A DNA stretch of 64,000 nt from Pseudisothecium myosuroides (taxonomy: Eukaryota > Streptophyta > Bryopsida > Hypnales > Lembophyllaceae): contig OX637293.1 in assembly GCA_951799445.1 (NCBI GenBank), positions 496,001 through 560,000 on the forward strand, written 5' to 3'. The translations under genes and the position numbers were made by a program. This document shows, piece by piece, positions 1 to 10,999 of the stretch; positions within the stretch are counted from its first letter, which is position 1; every line of letters begins with the position of its first letter. The notes below the pieces were generated by a model. It was given only the letters and a program-made list of their open reading frames with translations. It searched no databases and was not told where the DNA came from.

Positions 1-13
1 AGGGTTCATAGCC

Positions 14-538
14 ATGCATTTACAAGCAAAATATAGAGCTCGAAAATGGCAGATTGAGTATATGCTAGCAATGTTAGATGAGAATTATTTGATGAGTTTA
101 CCCAAACTGAAGAGAGACGGTTGTGAAAGTATTGACAGATCCCTGAAGCGCTTACGGTGGTTGTGGTGCTTGTGGGGTTCAAAAGTATTGGGCTGGTCTT
201 CAGCAAGGCCTGAAGGACATAGGCAAGGTTTCTCAAACGAAATCTATACTGCATTGAGAGAGAAAATCTTCCGTTTTCCTAAAGTAGAGCACAACGACAA
301 TGAGGATGAAGCGCCTCACTTGATCAGCTGCTTGCCACAGCAACATGCAGGAGGTGGTGGAAACTCACAAGGTTCAAGAGGCGGCAAGGCCAGGCGATCT
401 TCAAGCACCAACGGCAGTCCAATTACGGAGCGAGGGTGGAGTGCCTGTATTGGCGGGGTGGGGAGTGCAGGTGAGAATAGGCGGCTACCTGCATCTCTAA
501 TTTATAAGGTTCATAGGTTCATACAAAGACAACACTGA
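14..538 (+). CDS. Hypothetical open frame, possibly an exon
   Basis: A 174-codon open frame that I do not recognise. The first half is basic and hydrophobic; the second half is Gly/Ser/Arg-rich low-complexity sequence around residues 105-140. A good splice-donor match (GCAG then GTGAGAAT) lies near 471, so the frame may be an exon ending there rather than a complete protein. The window edge cuts off any upstream exons. It has higher GC content than the AT-rich DNA that follows. It could equally be a decayed transposon gene. No domain or catalytic motif is visible. Confidence 0.2.
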   Translation: MHLQAKYRARKWQIEYMLAMLDENYLMSLPKLKRDGCESIDRSLKRLRWLWCLWGSKVLGWSSARPEGHRQGFSNEIYTALREKIFRFPKVEHNDNEDEAPHLISCLPQQHAGGGGNSQGSRGGKARRSSSTNGSPITERGWSACIGGVGSAGENRRLPASLIYKVHRFIQRQH

Positions 539-544
539 AGTCGT

Positions 545-790
545 GAATTCATAACTACGTACCATAATCGTACATATTACGTGTATTTTTACACACTAAA
601 TCAGTACGTAAACAATGCCTATCAATAACGTATGATTGATATACTGATGTCAGTATAGTTTAGGTGCATTTTGGATACCACATTTGTATAATTAAAGTAC
701 ATAAATTATACACTTTTAATAAAGATTTTAGCGACACTAATTCAGTGCGTAAAAATGTACATAATATGTACAATTATAGTACGTAGGCAT
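545..790. repeat. Diverged fold-back MITE, relative of 49999-50355
   Basis: An imperfect inverted repeat: the left part contains GTACCATAATCGTAC and the right part carries the diverged complement ending ATTATAGTACGTA. Both arms match, in the same order, the better preserved palindromic element near 50.0-50.36 kb, including the shared tracts TGTATTTTTAC, AACAATG and TATCAATA. It has no coding capacity and is an old copy with many substitutions. No target duplication could be resolved. Confidence 0.5.
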
Positions 791-799
791 AAATTCACG

Positions 800-1195
800 A
801 CTTCAGTACGATATGTGTTGAAAAATCGTCCTCCCTCAAGTTCGAGATGTGGCGGAGTCTCCAATGCAGCTCAGTGTCGGTCCACCGCCATTGACAACCT
901 AGAGAGCCGCAGTGGACTTCATGGCGCATCAGTTGCCGGCGACAAGCGCCTCCATCGATCGCTCGGCACTCCAACGTCCTACCTGCGAGACGAATGAACA
1001 GGTGAGACTCAAGAACAAGACCACCCATCTCCCTCATCCTAGTAGTGTAGCAATTGTACAGCAGAGTGGAAAAGTGGTTAGGGTTCAAAGAAGATTGCTT
1101 CAAGGAGATTTACCACACATGGAAGAAGACTTGGACGACTGGACAGAAGCACGCATCTTGAAAGAGACTCAAAATTCTGCGACTGCAATATGAGA
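800..1195 (+). other. GC-rich exon-like stretch, possible gene fragment
   Basis: Overlapping open frames of 80 codons (755-997) and 93 codons (912-1193) lie in a GC-rich island between AT-rich repeats. A strong donor-like site (GAACAG then GTGAGACT) falls near 1001, and an acceptor-like CAATTGTACAG falls near 1062, so two short exons are possible. The peptide is unrecognised. It could be a captured fragment associated with the large inverted-repeat element that begins at about 1190. Confidence 0.15.
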
Positions 1196-3114
1196 ACGGA
1201 GAGGTGTGAGTGCTTGTTTACCCACCCTTGGTAAAGAAGCGAGCACAACCAGGTTCTCGGTAATTAACCGTTCTGACTCGATCTATGGGTGTCTAGCGCC
1301 AATCCATTGTGCCTTCCAAGCAATGGATCTTTTCTATACTCCTAAGACTCGCTAAATTGGAAAATGAAGAAAACAAAACAAAACCCTAATTGGAATTGCT
1401 ATGACTATTAAGTCTGGATCAAAGCCTACGAAGGCTTAGTGGTTCGGGAGAGGAGTGAATTCTAGTCTAAACTTATCTATTTTAAATGAAAGAGTACCTT
1501 ATGCCATTTCTAAAAGTATAAAGCTTGTTCAATTTGGACTCTCCTAGAGGAAGTTATGGACGGATGAAGTTTGACCGCTATTCGGTTCCTCAAACTTCAT
1601 CCATGCTTTTCTATGGATTACAGATTTTGATTTGACTTGAGATTTGGGCTATAGGCTTGATCCTCTAAGGTTAACCTAATTACCAAGTCTTGACTCAAAT
1701 GGATGAAATCTTCTAGGGTTCATCCATTACTTACTCTGAACTTCATCCTTCCCTAACTGCTTTGGATTTAGGTCTTTCCTTAAGCTGGATTTAGTTTTGG
1801 GTTACCCTAAACTTGTTCTAAGATGTTCTAAATCTATACTTAACCTAACCTTAATCTTAAAAGCCCCTAATCCGCCTTCTAATCTTACTTAAGGATTTTA
1901 AGTGTGGTTACCAATGTACTAATCGTAGAACTTAAGACTTGTTCCGAGGAGATCTTGGTTTTAGCTTTCTACTTTAACTAATCACATTAGATTTGGATTT
2001 TCCTATCAAAAGTTATCCATGGCTGAAGTTTGACCGCTAATCGGTCCTTCAAACTTCATCCGCTAATTACGGCTAGCCCTAATTCCAAAACTAACTTCTA
2101 ATTTCACGGTTGGGTTCCTAATCATTTTATCTTTTCAAATACTATTCCTTGTTCCTCTTAAATGAATTTTGCTAAGTTTCATCCAACATGACTCCCTAAC
2201 TTCATCCGCCCATAACTCCTTTGTTTTAGCTCAAATTTGGATGAATGATGACTTTTTGGAATCCCGGGAACTTCTAGTACAATGTTCTAAACTTAGTTTA
2301 ACCCTGACTTTGGTTCTTCCCTACTCTAACTCTCGGCCTCCTCTTGATTATCTTGATAAAACAAAGTTAAACACGGAAGAGTGGGTGTTTAGGGGCCCAC
2401 CTCATATTGGAGGTCTTGGATCAAACGGTCGAGGTTCCCCCCCTCAGCCATGTCCCTCCTTCTTGGATTCTTGGCTCCTTGAGTGATTCTTGGATTGGAG
2501 AAGATTTTGGGACGAAGTGGTAGATGCGGTGGAATTTCTTTCTCCTTCTTCTTTCCACCCCTTCTTATACCAACCGACTTTGTCTTCCAAAGTTTTTTAC
2601 CCATTGACTCCGCTCTTACACCTCTTACACTTTGGCCTTCCCAAATGCTTAAGTGGTTGACCTTTCTTTTACAACCCAAGGGCACGTTCTTTTTTTTACT
2701 CTTACGCTCACTCCTTAGTGGTCCAAATTTGTTAGTTGAGATTTCCCTAATCCATCCACTAGCATGCTTCTCTCCTATTTCATCTCCCTCTTTGCTTGTG
2801 ATGCTCAAGATTTTTTGGTCATGGTGTGTGGAGAGCTTGGGTGAGTCGTGCGTGGAGTGATTGTGTAAGCTTTTGCAGGTTGTTATGTATTTTAATGACA
2901 ATTTCTACTACAACACGTACCCCTTAATCTACTTTCTCCATTTTCCTCCTTCCACCTTGAGGATATCCCTACTTCTGCTATCCTAATTTCCTATTTAGTC
3001 TTCCTCTTTTTCCCTCCTACCTTTAATATCCTAATTTCTTTTCCTAATTATCCTTTCTAATCATCCAAAAATACCAAAAAAAAGAACAACCAGACCAAAG
3101 GACCGATTTGGCCA

Positions 3115-3412
3115 AAGGGGTCGGGAGTCCAACTGCCGGGAGAGTCGGGGTCCAGCTGCTTGCCGGAGTCGGGGTCCGGGTCTCGCCGGGGGTCGGGTTC
3201 AGCTGCCGGGGGGTCGGGTCCGAATCTTGCCGGGGGAGTCGGGAGTCCAGCTGCTGCCGAGGTCGGGAGTCCAGCTGCCGGGGGAGTCGGGAGTCCAGCT
3301 GCCGAAAGAGTCGGGAGTCCAGCTGCTTGCCGGGGTTGGGAGTTCAGCTGCCGAAAGAGTCGGGAATCTAGCTGCTTGCTGGGGTCGGGAGTCCAGCCGC
3401 TGGGGGAGTGGA
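3115..3412. repeat. GC-rich minisatellite
   Basis: A tandem array of roughly 24-28 bp units built around GTCGGGAGTCCAGCTGCCG, with unit-length variation (some copies insert TTGCC). It lies inside the large inverted-repeat element, between AT-rich flanks. It creates open frames in all three forward frames because it lacks stop codons; these are not genes. Confidence 0.8.
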
Positions 3413-6400
3413 GGTTTATGATAATTTCACCTAATTCTAAATCCTAACCTAGTCTACTCCCGGGGGGGGTACGATAATGTTTTTACCAAATCCTAAGCCT
3501 AACTTAGTCTACCCCTAAGGGGGAGTTTACCCTTTCGTGGAATCTATTTCTTGGAGGCTAAACTTTGAGAGTTTCCAAGCTTGTCTTGGAAACTAAACTT
3601 TGAACTGAGTTCTCTGGGGAGATCAAGGCTTCGCCGTCGAGTTGGGTTTAACACCAATTCTAGGATTTCTCCCTACCCGTAAGTTCAAAGCTTCGCCGTA
3701 TGGCGGATTTTCTTAACACGCACTCTAGGAGAAGGGGGGGATTAATAGTCAAAGCTTCGCCGTCAACAAGGAGGGCCCACGTGACCACAAGCAATTTCAA
3801 AAGGGGAAGAAAACCGTTAGGACATAACCACCCTGGGGGGCCCACAACTCCACCGTACGGGGGGGAGGACCACACGCCAAGGGTTCTTAGAGAAAGCAAA
3901 AGAGTTCCCCGACTGGGAGAGAAACACTCGGAGGTTAATCTAGATACGCGGGTTAGAAAACACAATCCTTAAACACTAAAGACCCCCCAGTGGGCGGCAA
4001 AGCCAAAGGGCTACGGAGGGAGCTTTAGGATCAGGACAAAACTCAAGGAACTCCCAAGCAAGTTAGTGCTTCAAGCAAAGTACTTCAACTGACAAGTTAG
4101 TGACCAAAGTGACTCAAAAATAAGCCAAATAATACCCAAGACTACTCAAAACTCATAGACACAAAAGAAGAAGGACCCCCAAGACCTTCAAAAGCTGAAA
4201 ATAGAACAACAACGGAGCACCACGTGCTCAAAACACCGTGGAAGTGCCTTTGGCTAAAATTGCCAAAAAATCCAACATAAGTCGAACCCATGGATGCAAA
4301 ACATGAATGGGGGTGGTTTTGGAGAGAAATGAGAGCCCTTTTATAGGTTTTCCAAGGCCCTCACTTCCCCTCTTTTAACCTAGGTAACCCTATCAACTTG
4401 GATTTTCATCCTTATCTTTTAGGATTTTCACGTAGTTTGGGTTTTACGCTGGTCCAACACTCTAACTATTGGAGATTAACTCCAAATCAAAAACCGATTG
4501 CGCCATTGGCTTCAGAAGGCCATTTTTAGTCCTAAGGTCCTCTTATCCCCTATTCCAACGCCAAAATCCCACCGTAAACTATCGCCAATTGGAGTCAGTA
4601 AAAAAGGTAAAAATCTACTTTTTGGAGGTTACCTTTTCTGACAAAGGTGACTAGCCAGGGTGGTCTGGGAGGTCTCAGGGAGTAAGAAAAGACCCTTCGT
4701 TGACTTTGTTCCCACTTCGTGTGCTCCCGGGACGCCGGTCAACTCCACGTAAATCCCGCCACGTGGATAATTCGAAGGAATGTCGGTGATTCGGCCGTCT
4801 TCCGCTATCGAAACACCACGAAACTCGTCGGGGTGCGTTATTAGCATAAAAGAAACTATCCTAATTTTTAGTGAGATTTTACCGCTACCTGGGTAATTAT
4901 CGTGAATTTCCCATCGTGGTTTTAGGCGGTTGACCGTCCGGAAGGAGTATTTCTTCAATCCAAAAAATTCCGAAACTTCTTGGGGAACCTCTCATGGGGT
5001 TTTCCAAGAGATTTGCAAGTTCACATCTTGATCTTGCATGTCTTGATACGGAGGGCAAAAAGATACCTCCGTTGGTTTACCGACAGTCAGGGAATCTTCT
5101 GCATACAGGGGATTCTTGGCGAATGGATTTCGCTTTTGACTTCCCAGTATGGTTTAGAACCAAGATCACAATCCGGTGACCGTAGATTCCTCCACTGGCT
5201 TGTCTTGCGAAAGTGACCCCTGCAAGCTAACAATTGGGGTTTCTACTATTCGTCGATGGGATGGGGAAACTGAAACTTCTCTTGGGGAATCTACCTAAGA
5301 ATCTCCCTAGACTTCCCTCAGACCAGTTTAGCCCAGCTTGGTCACTTGCATAGTGATTTTAGGCTATTTTGGGTAAGAACCCTCAAACCTTCTAGTTCCC
5401 ACTATCTCTATGGCTCCAACCTATTTACAAGTGGGTTTTAGGACTATTCTAAGGAGAAAAGGCTATTTAGGACCAAAGGGCATATTGGTATGTAACATGT
5501 CCATTCTGGTTTTACACTCTTTTTAGGGCTTTTTGTGTATAATTACGACATAAATTGCACAATCTAAGAAAAAAGAAGACTATGAGTCCCAAGTGACAAA
5601 TTGGGAGCTCACACAGCAGTCAAGCTTCCAACTTCCAAACCGGGGCTTACAAGCTCTCAAACTCAGGCTTCCAATTCTTAAACATCCATACTCTCTGGTT
5701 TTTAAAAAGCCTGGTAAGACTAGTTCAGAACTTTCAAATCAAAATATTGATACAACAAGGCCTCGGCAGTTGATCGCCACGCCAACTAATTTTGAGTTTT
5801 GATTCAAAAAGTGGCCATCACCTTCAAAATTCAAGATTAACAATACACACACGAACTCGCAACAACTCCATAGCCAATTTTCAAATGACAACAAAACTTG
5901 AAGCAAAACATACTTAAAGAAGACGAAGTGGCGGCTTGGGAATGAATTAGATTAAAAAACTGATTTTTCCTAGAGAATCTAACTATTCACGTGTGCTTGT
6001 TGTTTTGTTTTTCACTATTCATTTTGGATTTGGCGCGGGTTTTTATTATTTTTCTATTCATTTTGTTTTGTTTTATTGTGCTTTTACTATTCGTTTTAGA
6101 TTTGTTTTGGTTTTTATTCCGTCACTATTCATCTACTATTCATTCAAGACAAATTGTTTTTTGTTTTTATTCTTTCTTTACTATTCATCTACTATTCATT
6201 TGGAATAGTTCTTTGGTTTTATTCCTTTTACTATTGAAGAATTTGGTTTTTTCTATCAATTAGAATTTTGGAAGGAATTAGTTGGTCTTGTTGACTCGGG
6301 TTTTATTTTATTAGGCCTAATAAGCCAAATAGGAAAAAACAAGAAGTCAACAAAAATATAGATTAATCCAACAAAAATAATAAACTAATGAATAACAAAC

Positions 6401-6621
6401 AAATTGACTATTCATTGGAATAATATTAAATTGGAAGATATTAATCTTTTTAAATCAATTTCTAATTAAAATAAAGACGCAAGGTGGTTGGAAATAAGAC
6501 CTTGAAGTTATTTTAATTCAAAGAATTGTTTTAAAACCAACTAAAATCATTAGAAATTTAACATAAATTCCTAAATTCAAAGGAATTAAGTTAGATACTT
6601 AGACTAACGCTTTATTTGTAG

Positions 6622-6780
6622 GAAGTTGATCAGAATAATGTGGGAAAGAGATTTCCACACATTTTGACACCAAACTCTCATCTAGCAGAAGAAGCACACA
6701 TGATGGAGGACGACGGCTATTTTGAGTCCATTATGCTAGTGATCTGTGATGACGGGACTATGGCCACGATGGACACAGAG
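6622..6780 (+). pseudogene. Exon-like block bounded by splice sites, possible captured exon
   Basis: A 159-bp stretch (53 codons, phase 0 at both ends) is open throughout. It is preceded by a T-rich tract and acceptor (TTTATTTGTAG) and followed by a donor (GAG then GTATGG). The deduced peptide is acidic, including MMEDDGYFESIMLVICDDG. Surrounding sequence is AT-rich and stop-rich, so the combination is suggestive of an exon captured by, or belonging to, the inverted-repeat element. I do not recognise the protein. Confidence 0.3.
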
Positions 6781-7895
6781 GTATGGTAATTTTACCCTTT
6801 TCTTTTGCTTTGTTTTTGTTTTCAAATTGAAGTTAGAATCTTTGCTATTAGAAGTTAGTTTTTAGATTAGAATTTTAGAATTTAAGTTAGATTTAGAACC
6901 TAATAAGTAATTTAGAGGTTATAAAACCAAATCATACTTAAAATTTAAACCCATAACAAAAATTACTAATAATTAACCATAACCACACAATTGGATGATA
7001 ATTTAAGATTTTCATCCAAAAGAATCTTTAAGGAATCTTTTTAGGTAGGAATCAAACAAAGAATCTATACAAATTATTAAATCCCTTTTTACTTTTGAAA
7101 ATACTTTATTTTTGAAGGATAAAAGGTTGGATGAAGTTTGAGACCAATTTCGGATGAAAAACATCCAATTAGGTCAAAATTCCGATTAACCCTCAAACGT
7201 CGAAGGGGTGACCCTCAAAATCATCATTTTCTATTTCCATGTGAATCATTAACCTCCAAAATTGCAAAAATATTCATTGCAAGTCAAACTACTATAGAAG
7301 ATCTTCCCTTTCCACAACAAATTTCGAAGATGAATAGTTGCACTTCTGTCTTATACAGTTTGATTCCTTGTCATCCATCGGACGCAAAGTGTCCGCCTCG
7401 ACGTTTAAGGGTTAATCTTAAAAATCCGTAACTTTAAGGAACTAATAACTTATCCTTAAAATTTAGAACTATATTGAGTTGATTTACTATTTTAGATTAG
7501 TGGATGAAAGTTAGTCCAAGTAAGGGGCCAAACTTTCCCCGTGGTAACTTTTGATAGGAATCTTGAAATCTAGTTTTCTTTACCATTCTGAGAAGGAAAA
7601 ATTATATTCTAAAAGGCTACTTAGATACAATTTTAGTTAGATTAGATTTTGTTTTCTCTTGCTCTTTTTTACCTAACCATAACATTTTAACTAGTTAACC
7701 AATAGTTTTTCTTAGAATTAGTGGAATTTTACAGGATTATCAGTCACAAAAAGTGTCCATTGCTTGGAAGGCGAACACTTAAGTAGGAACCACCCGATTT
7801 GGAGTCAATCTCCAACAAAACAGCCGCTAGAACCCGCGTGTAACTTTCTGACTCAAGGGTGGAGTTAAAAACACTCACAGAGCCTCATTCTATTA

Positions 7896-8114
7896 ATGAG
7901 CCGGAGAGCTATCCACCTCTCCTCGCAATTTCTCCAAGGCAGTCACCGGACAAGGGAAGAGCAAGGTGGACAAGGAATTTTAGAGAAGGAAGTGCCAGAA
8001 TTTGATGATGGGAGGTGGAAATTACAGTTTTTCAGGGAAGGGCCAGAGTTTGACGGCGGGAGGCGGAAATTACAGTCTCCCAAGGAAGGGCCAGAATTTG
8101 ATGGCGGGAGCTAA
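7896..8114 (+). repeat. 48-bp tandem repeat in a short open frame
   Basis: A 72-codon frame contains two and a half copies of a 48-bp (16-codon) unit starting near 7989, with core peptide EGPEFDGGRRKLQ. The unit length is a multiple of three and the frame is kept through the copies, which suggests past coding. The frame ends soon after at a stop next to a MITE-like inverted repeat, so any gene is truncated. Function is not recognisable. Confidence 0.35.
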
Positions 8115-8116
8115 GT

Positions 8117-8224
8117 GCCCCTACACTATTTACACATAAGTTGGAAAATAGTGTTGGGGGTAAAAAACAAGGAACAACACTAATTATCACCCAACACTAT
8201 TTACCAATTTTAGTGTAGTGGTGA
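8117..8224. mobile_element. Small imperfect inverted-repeat MITE-like element
   Basis: The left end (CCCTACACTATTTAC, then AAAATAGTGTTGGG) is matched by the inverted right end (CCCAACACTATTTACC, then TTTTAGTGTAGTG). The overall span is about 108 bp with no coding capacity. Target duplication is unclear. Confidence 0.45.
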
Positions 8225-8786
8225 TCACATGGGCTAAAAAAATTTTAAAAAAAAAATCCTGTTATTGCACTGCTGCATGCAGTCAAACAGCCTTTTGTTG
8301 GCCTCAAATTTTTCCTAATGTCATTAGTTGAACAAAATTATTGTATACCAAAGAAAAATCATTAGTAGTATTAAGTCACAAAAACAACGCCATGTGTTGT
8401 GAAGCTGTTTTTGATAGTAATTTAATATTAAAAACTACAATAATATTTAATAAAAAAATAGATGGTCAAATGAAAATCTTTTGAAGACAACTAAAGAACA
8501 ATTTGAAGTTAAAATCATAAAGAAAATCTTTAGTGGATTTTGTAACTAACTCACACTTTGAAAATAGAAAAAAATTAAAAAAGATAACTTAGGATGAATT
8601 TTGGTCTCAAACAAGTCTAAATTTGGATCAAAGCTAGAAGCATCCGTTCAATTTAAGTGAAATCAAAACCTCAAAACCTAGAGATAACTCTAACCTAAAA
8701 TCCAAAATGAAAAATGAATTTGGATCAATTTATCATGAGAAATGGATGGATGAAATTATTTAGGTCAAATTAGAGATAGAAATTCA

Positions 8787-8928
8787 TACTACAAGAAAAG
8801 AGGGATATAAATGACTTGTCCACAATGATTGCACTGACAAGAATGACTGCAAAAGAGTCATTTTGCAGTCATTCTTGTCGGTGCAGTCATTGTGGACAAG
8901 TCATTTATACCCCTCTTTTCTTGTAGTG
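8787..8928. mobile_element. CACTA-like hairpin MITE
   Basis: A nearly perfect 142-bp palindrome: arms of about 68 bp are separated by a few bases around GAGTCA at about 8856. The right end reads CTTGTAGTG and the left TACTACAAG, that is, CACTACAAGAAAA-type ends with one change on the left. It is flanked by TCA at 8784-8786 and TCA at 8929-8931, a 3-bp target duplication. Ends plus 3-bp duplication fit the CACTA (En/Spm) superfamily. The near identity of the arms implies recent insertion or correction and predicts a long perfect hairpin RNA if transcribed. Confidence 0.85.
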
Positions 8929-8931
8929 TCA

Positions 8932-10990
8932 TTTGTAGGTAACTTTGGGTAGGAAAGTTTGATTAGAGAGTGTTTTACCATTTCAGAAACAATATGAGAT
9001 GCTCTAGAACTTTAGGCTATTTAAAATTCAATCATGATCCAAAATTTTGGCTCATATTGGCCAAAATCAACCAAAACTTCTAACTTTGGAGATTGCATTG
9101 TTTTGAGGTGATAAGTCTTAGACCATTTACAAATTAGTAAAACAAAATACTCGTTCATTTCTTGAAGGGCCAATTGTCAAACAATGCCTAGACACCTAGT
9201 AGGATTCAAAGATCAAAATGCAAAGATCCCGGTTGTGTTTGCTTCATCTCAAGGGTAGAGATAAAATGCTCACAAAAATATAATTGTTTAAAAATTGCTC
9301 CTAAACTTTTCCTATAAAGCTATAATTTGTACAATTTATGTAAATGAATATTAGAATTAGAGTACGGTGCCTTGGAGATTTTTATGGCTAGGACATTTTG
9401 TAACTTAAGGCAAAAACTAAGACGTTTTAAACTAACATAGCCTACAAAAAATAAAAAATAATGCTTGATATTAGAAAATTGGGCAACAACATGGTACCAT
9501 GAAATCATGCAAGGAAAAAAATACCCACCATCCTTTGGATGCACATATAAAGGGAATGGAACAAATACCCCCCCCCGAGATGTTGCACTTCTAAATGCTC
9601 TAAAACTAGCAAATGTTAATGGCATCTTAGCAAATAATGATCTTGTAGTTGAATTTCTTCCTTACCTTTACCTAATGAAAAACTAAATTCAATGTGCATG
9701 TCAATCTATCTAAATGTACTAAAATTGCAACTTATAAAATTATTTCATCATAACAAAGTAAAGTGTCGTTGTGAAGAAAATCAATTTTTAAACAATCTTC
9801 AATACATACTACAAATATTTATAAACACTGAAGAATGTATTACATACTAAGAAGAAGTACCAAATACAAAGAATTTAAAGTGAAAGTAAGTAATTCTTGA
9901 AACATATCATCATTTTTGAAATTTTGTTAATTTTTTCTTATATATATTAGCTATATATTTCATCTATGTGTCTCTATTTATCTAAAGCATAGAAATAGTG
10001 AAATTGCACTATCGAACAACTATTCCCGTTTTAGTTCCAAGGAACCAATCCATATGACATTTGGAATTGTTGTGTGATATGGCCTCGACTTGTTACGGCT
10101 AAAGAACCAAACCATAGGACACTCAATAAGGTAATATGGTATGATTTAGATGGTAAGTGAGCTCAAATTGATGTATGAGGCCCAAACCAAAGACACATAT
10201 GTGCCGCAGATTGGAGATGGAGATCCTATCTATCCATCAAGGAATTCTAGTTGTAAGCTAAGACAAGTTTGGGCAATTTAACCAAAAGTTGAGTCTAGGG
10301 GGTTGAATCTAGGTCTTCCGGGGAGCCTCGGAAGTAACTTCGTTCTAGACGGGCCACATAACACTGTTAACGTTCCCTGGAGGATTCCCTTTTGTTCCCC
10401 TCCAATTGAGGAGCCCTCCAATGAAAAGTATTAGTGCCAGTCAATTGCATTGCTTGCACTGACAACACAGAGACAGAATAGCGTGTGCTTGGCCAATCAC
10501 ACTCTCAGTGTTTTAACTTAATTTTTATCCCAAGTATCTTGGGGGTGGGGGAGGATTATACCTCCACTTGGGGGGAGGCTCCTCTACTAGTTAACAATAG
10601 TGGTAGTCACACCTTCTTTGCACCAGACCCTAAATCTAAAGAATGGAGAAGTGGTGGGTTACGGATGGGTGGCCACTGACATAATATATTGTTTCAGCGA
10701 AGCCTTTGCGCCTGTCATTATTCTCCTACGGACGTGAATAATGGGCGTGGCGAGGCCTTCGCAAGTGAATGTTTTTCATCTCCCGCTCCTTGTTTTAGCT
10801 TGCGCTCCTTGCGACACCTGTGATTTTGCAAGCCGGCTTGCATATTTTTTGGTGCAAGTGAATCCCTTCTTCTTCTGCAAACCCCTTGAAACAACACAAA
10901 CGGGGTACCACACCTTCTTCAATTAGCAATTCGGGGTTCTGATTGACTCCGAGTTTCTTTGCTCAGCTACTCGTTTTTCAGCAAAAATCT
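8932..10990. other. Gene-free AT-rich stretch
   Basis: No gene is recognised. A 73-codon frame at 9465-9686 (+), with peptide NALKLANVNGILANND, lacks an identifiable domain. From 10.27 kb the sequence becomes GC-richer, with small C/G tracts, but no open frame longer than about 64 codons. Confidence 0.5.
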
Positions 10991-10999
10991 TGTTTTCGG

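Larger units (their letters stand above)
1190..7880. mobile_element. Large decayed inverted-repeat element, superfamily unknown
   Basis: The ends are diverged inverted repeats several hundred bases long. GCCTTCCAAGCAATGGA at about 1311 recurs as its complement near 7758. GTGAGTG plus CACCCTTG at about 1206-1228 recurs inverted at about 7850-7876. CCTATCAAAAGTTA at about 2003 recurs inverted near 7544. The left arm is longer because a hairpin module (GGATGAAGTTTGA with its complement) occurs twice, near 1563 and 2022. The interior holds a GC-rich minisatellite, a CTATTCAT-rich tract (5990-6240) and one exon-like block (6622-6780), but no transposase. Long terminal inverted repeats plus gene-fragment-like content would fit a Pack-MULE; neither exact ends nor a 9-bp duplication could be established. 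Confidence 0.4.

Noticed and set aside
3108..3447. Three overlapping Gly/Ser-rich frames
   Set aside because: All three frames are open through a tandem minisatellite, which is expected from its composition.
8787..8928. CRISPR-like or terminator structure
   Set aside because: A single palindrome with transposon ends and a 3-bp duplication in a plant genome; a MITE explains it.
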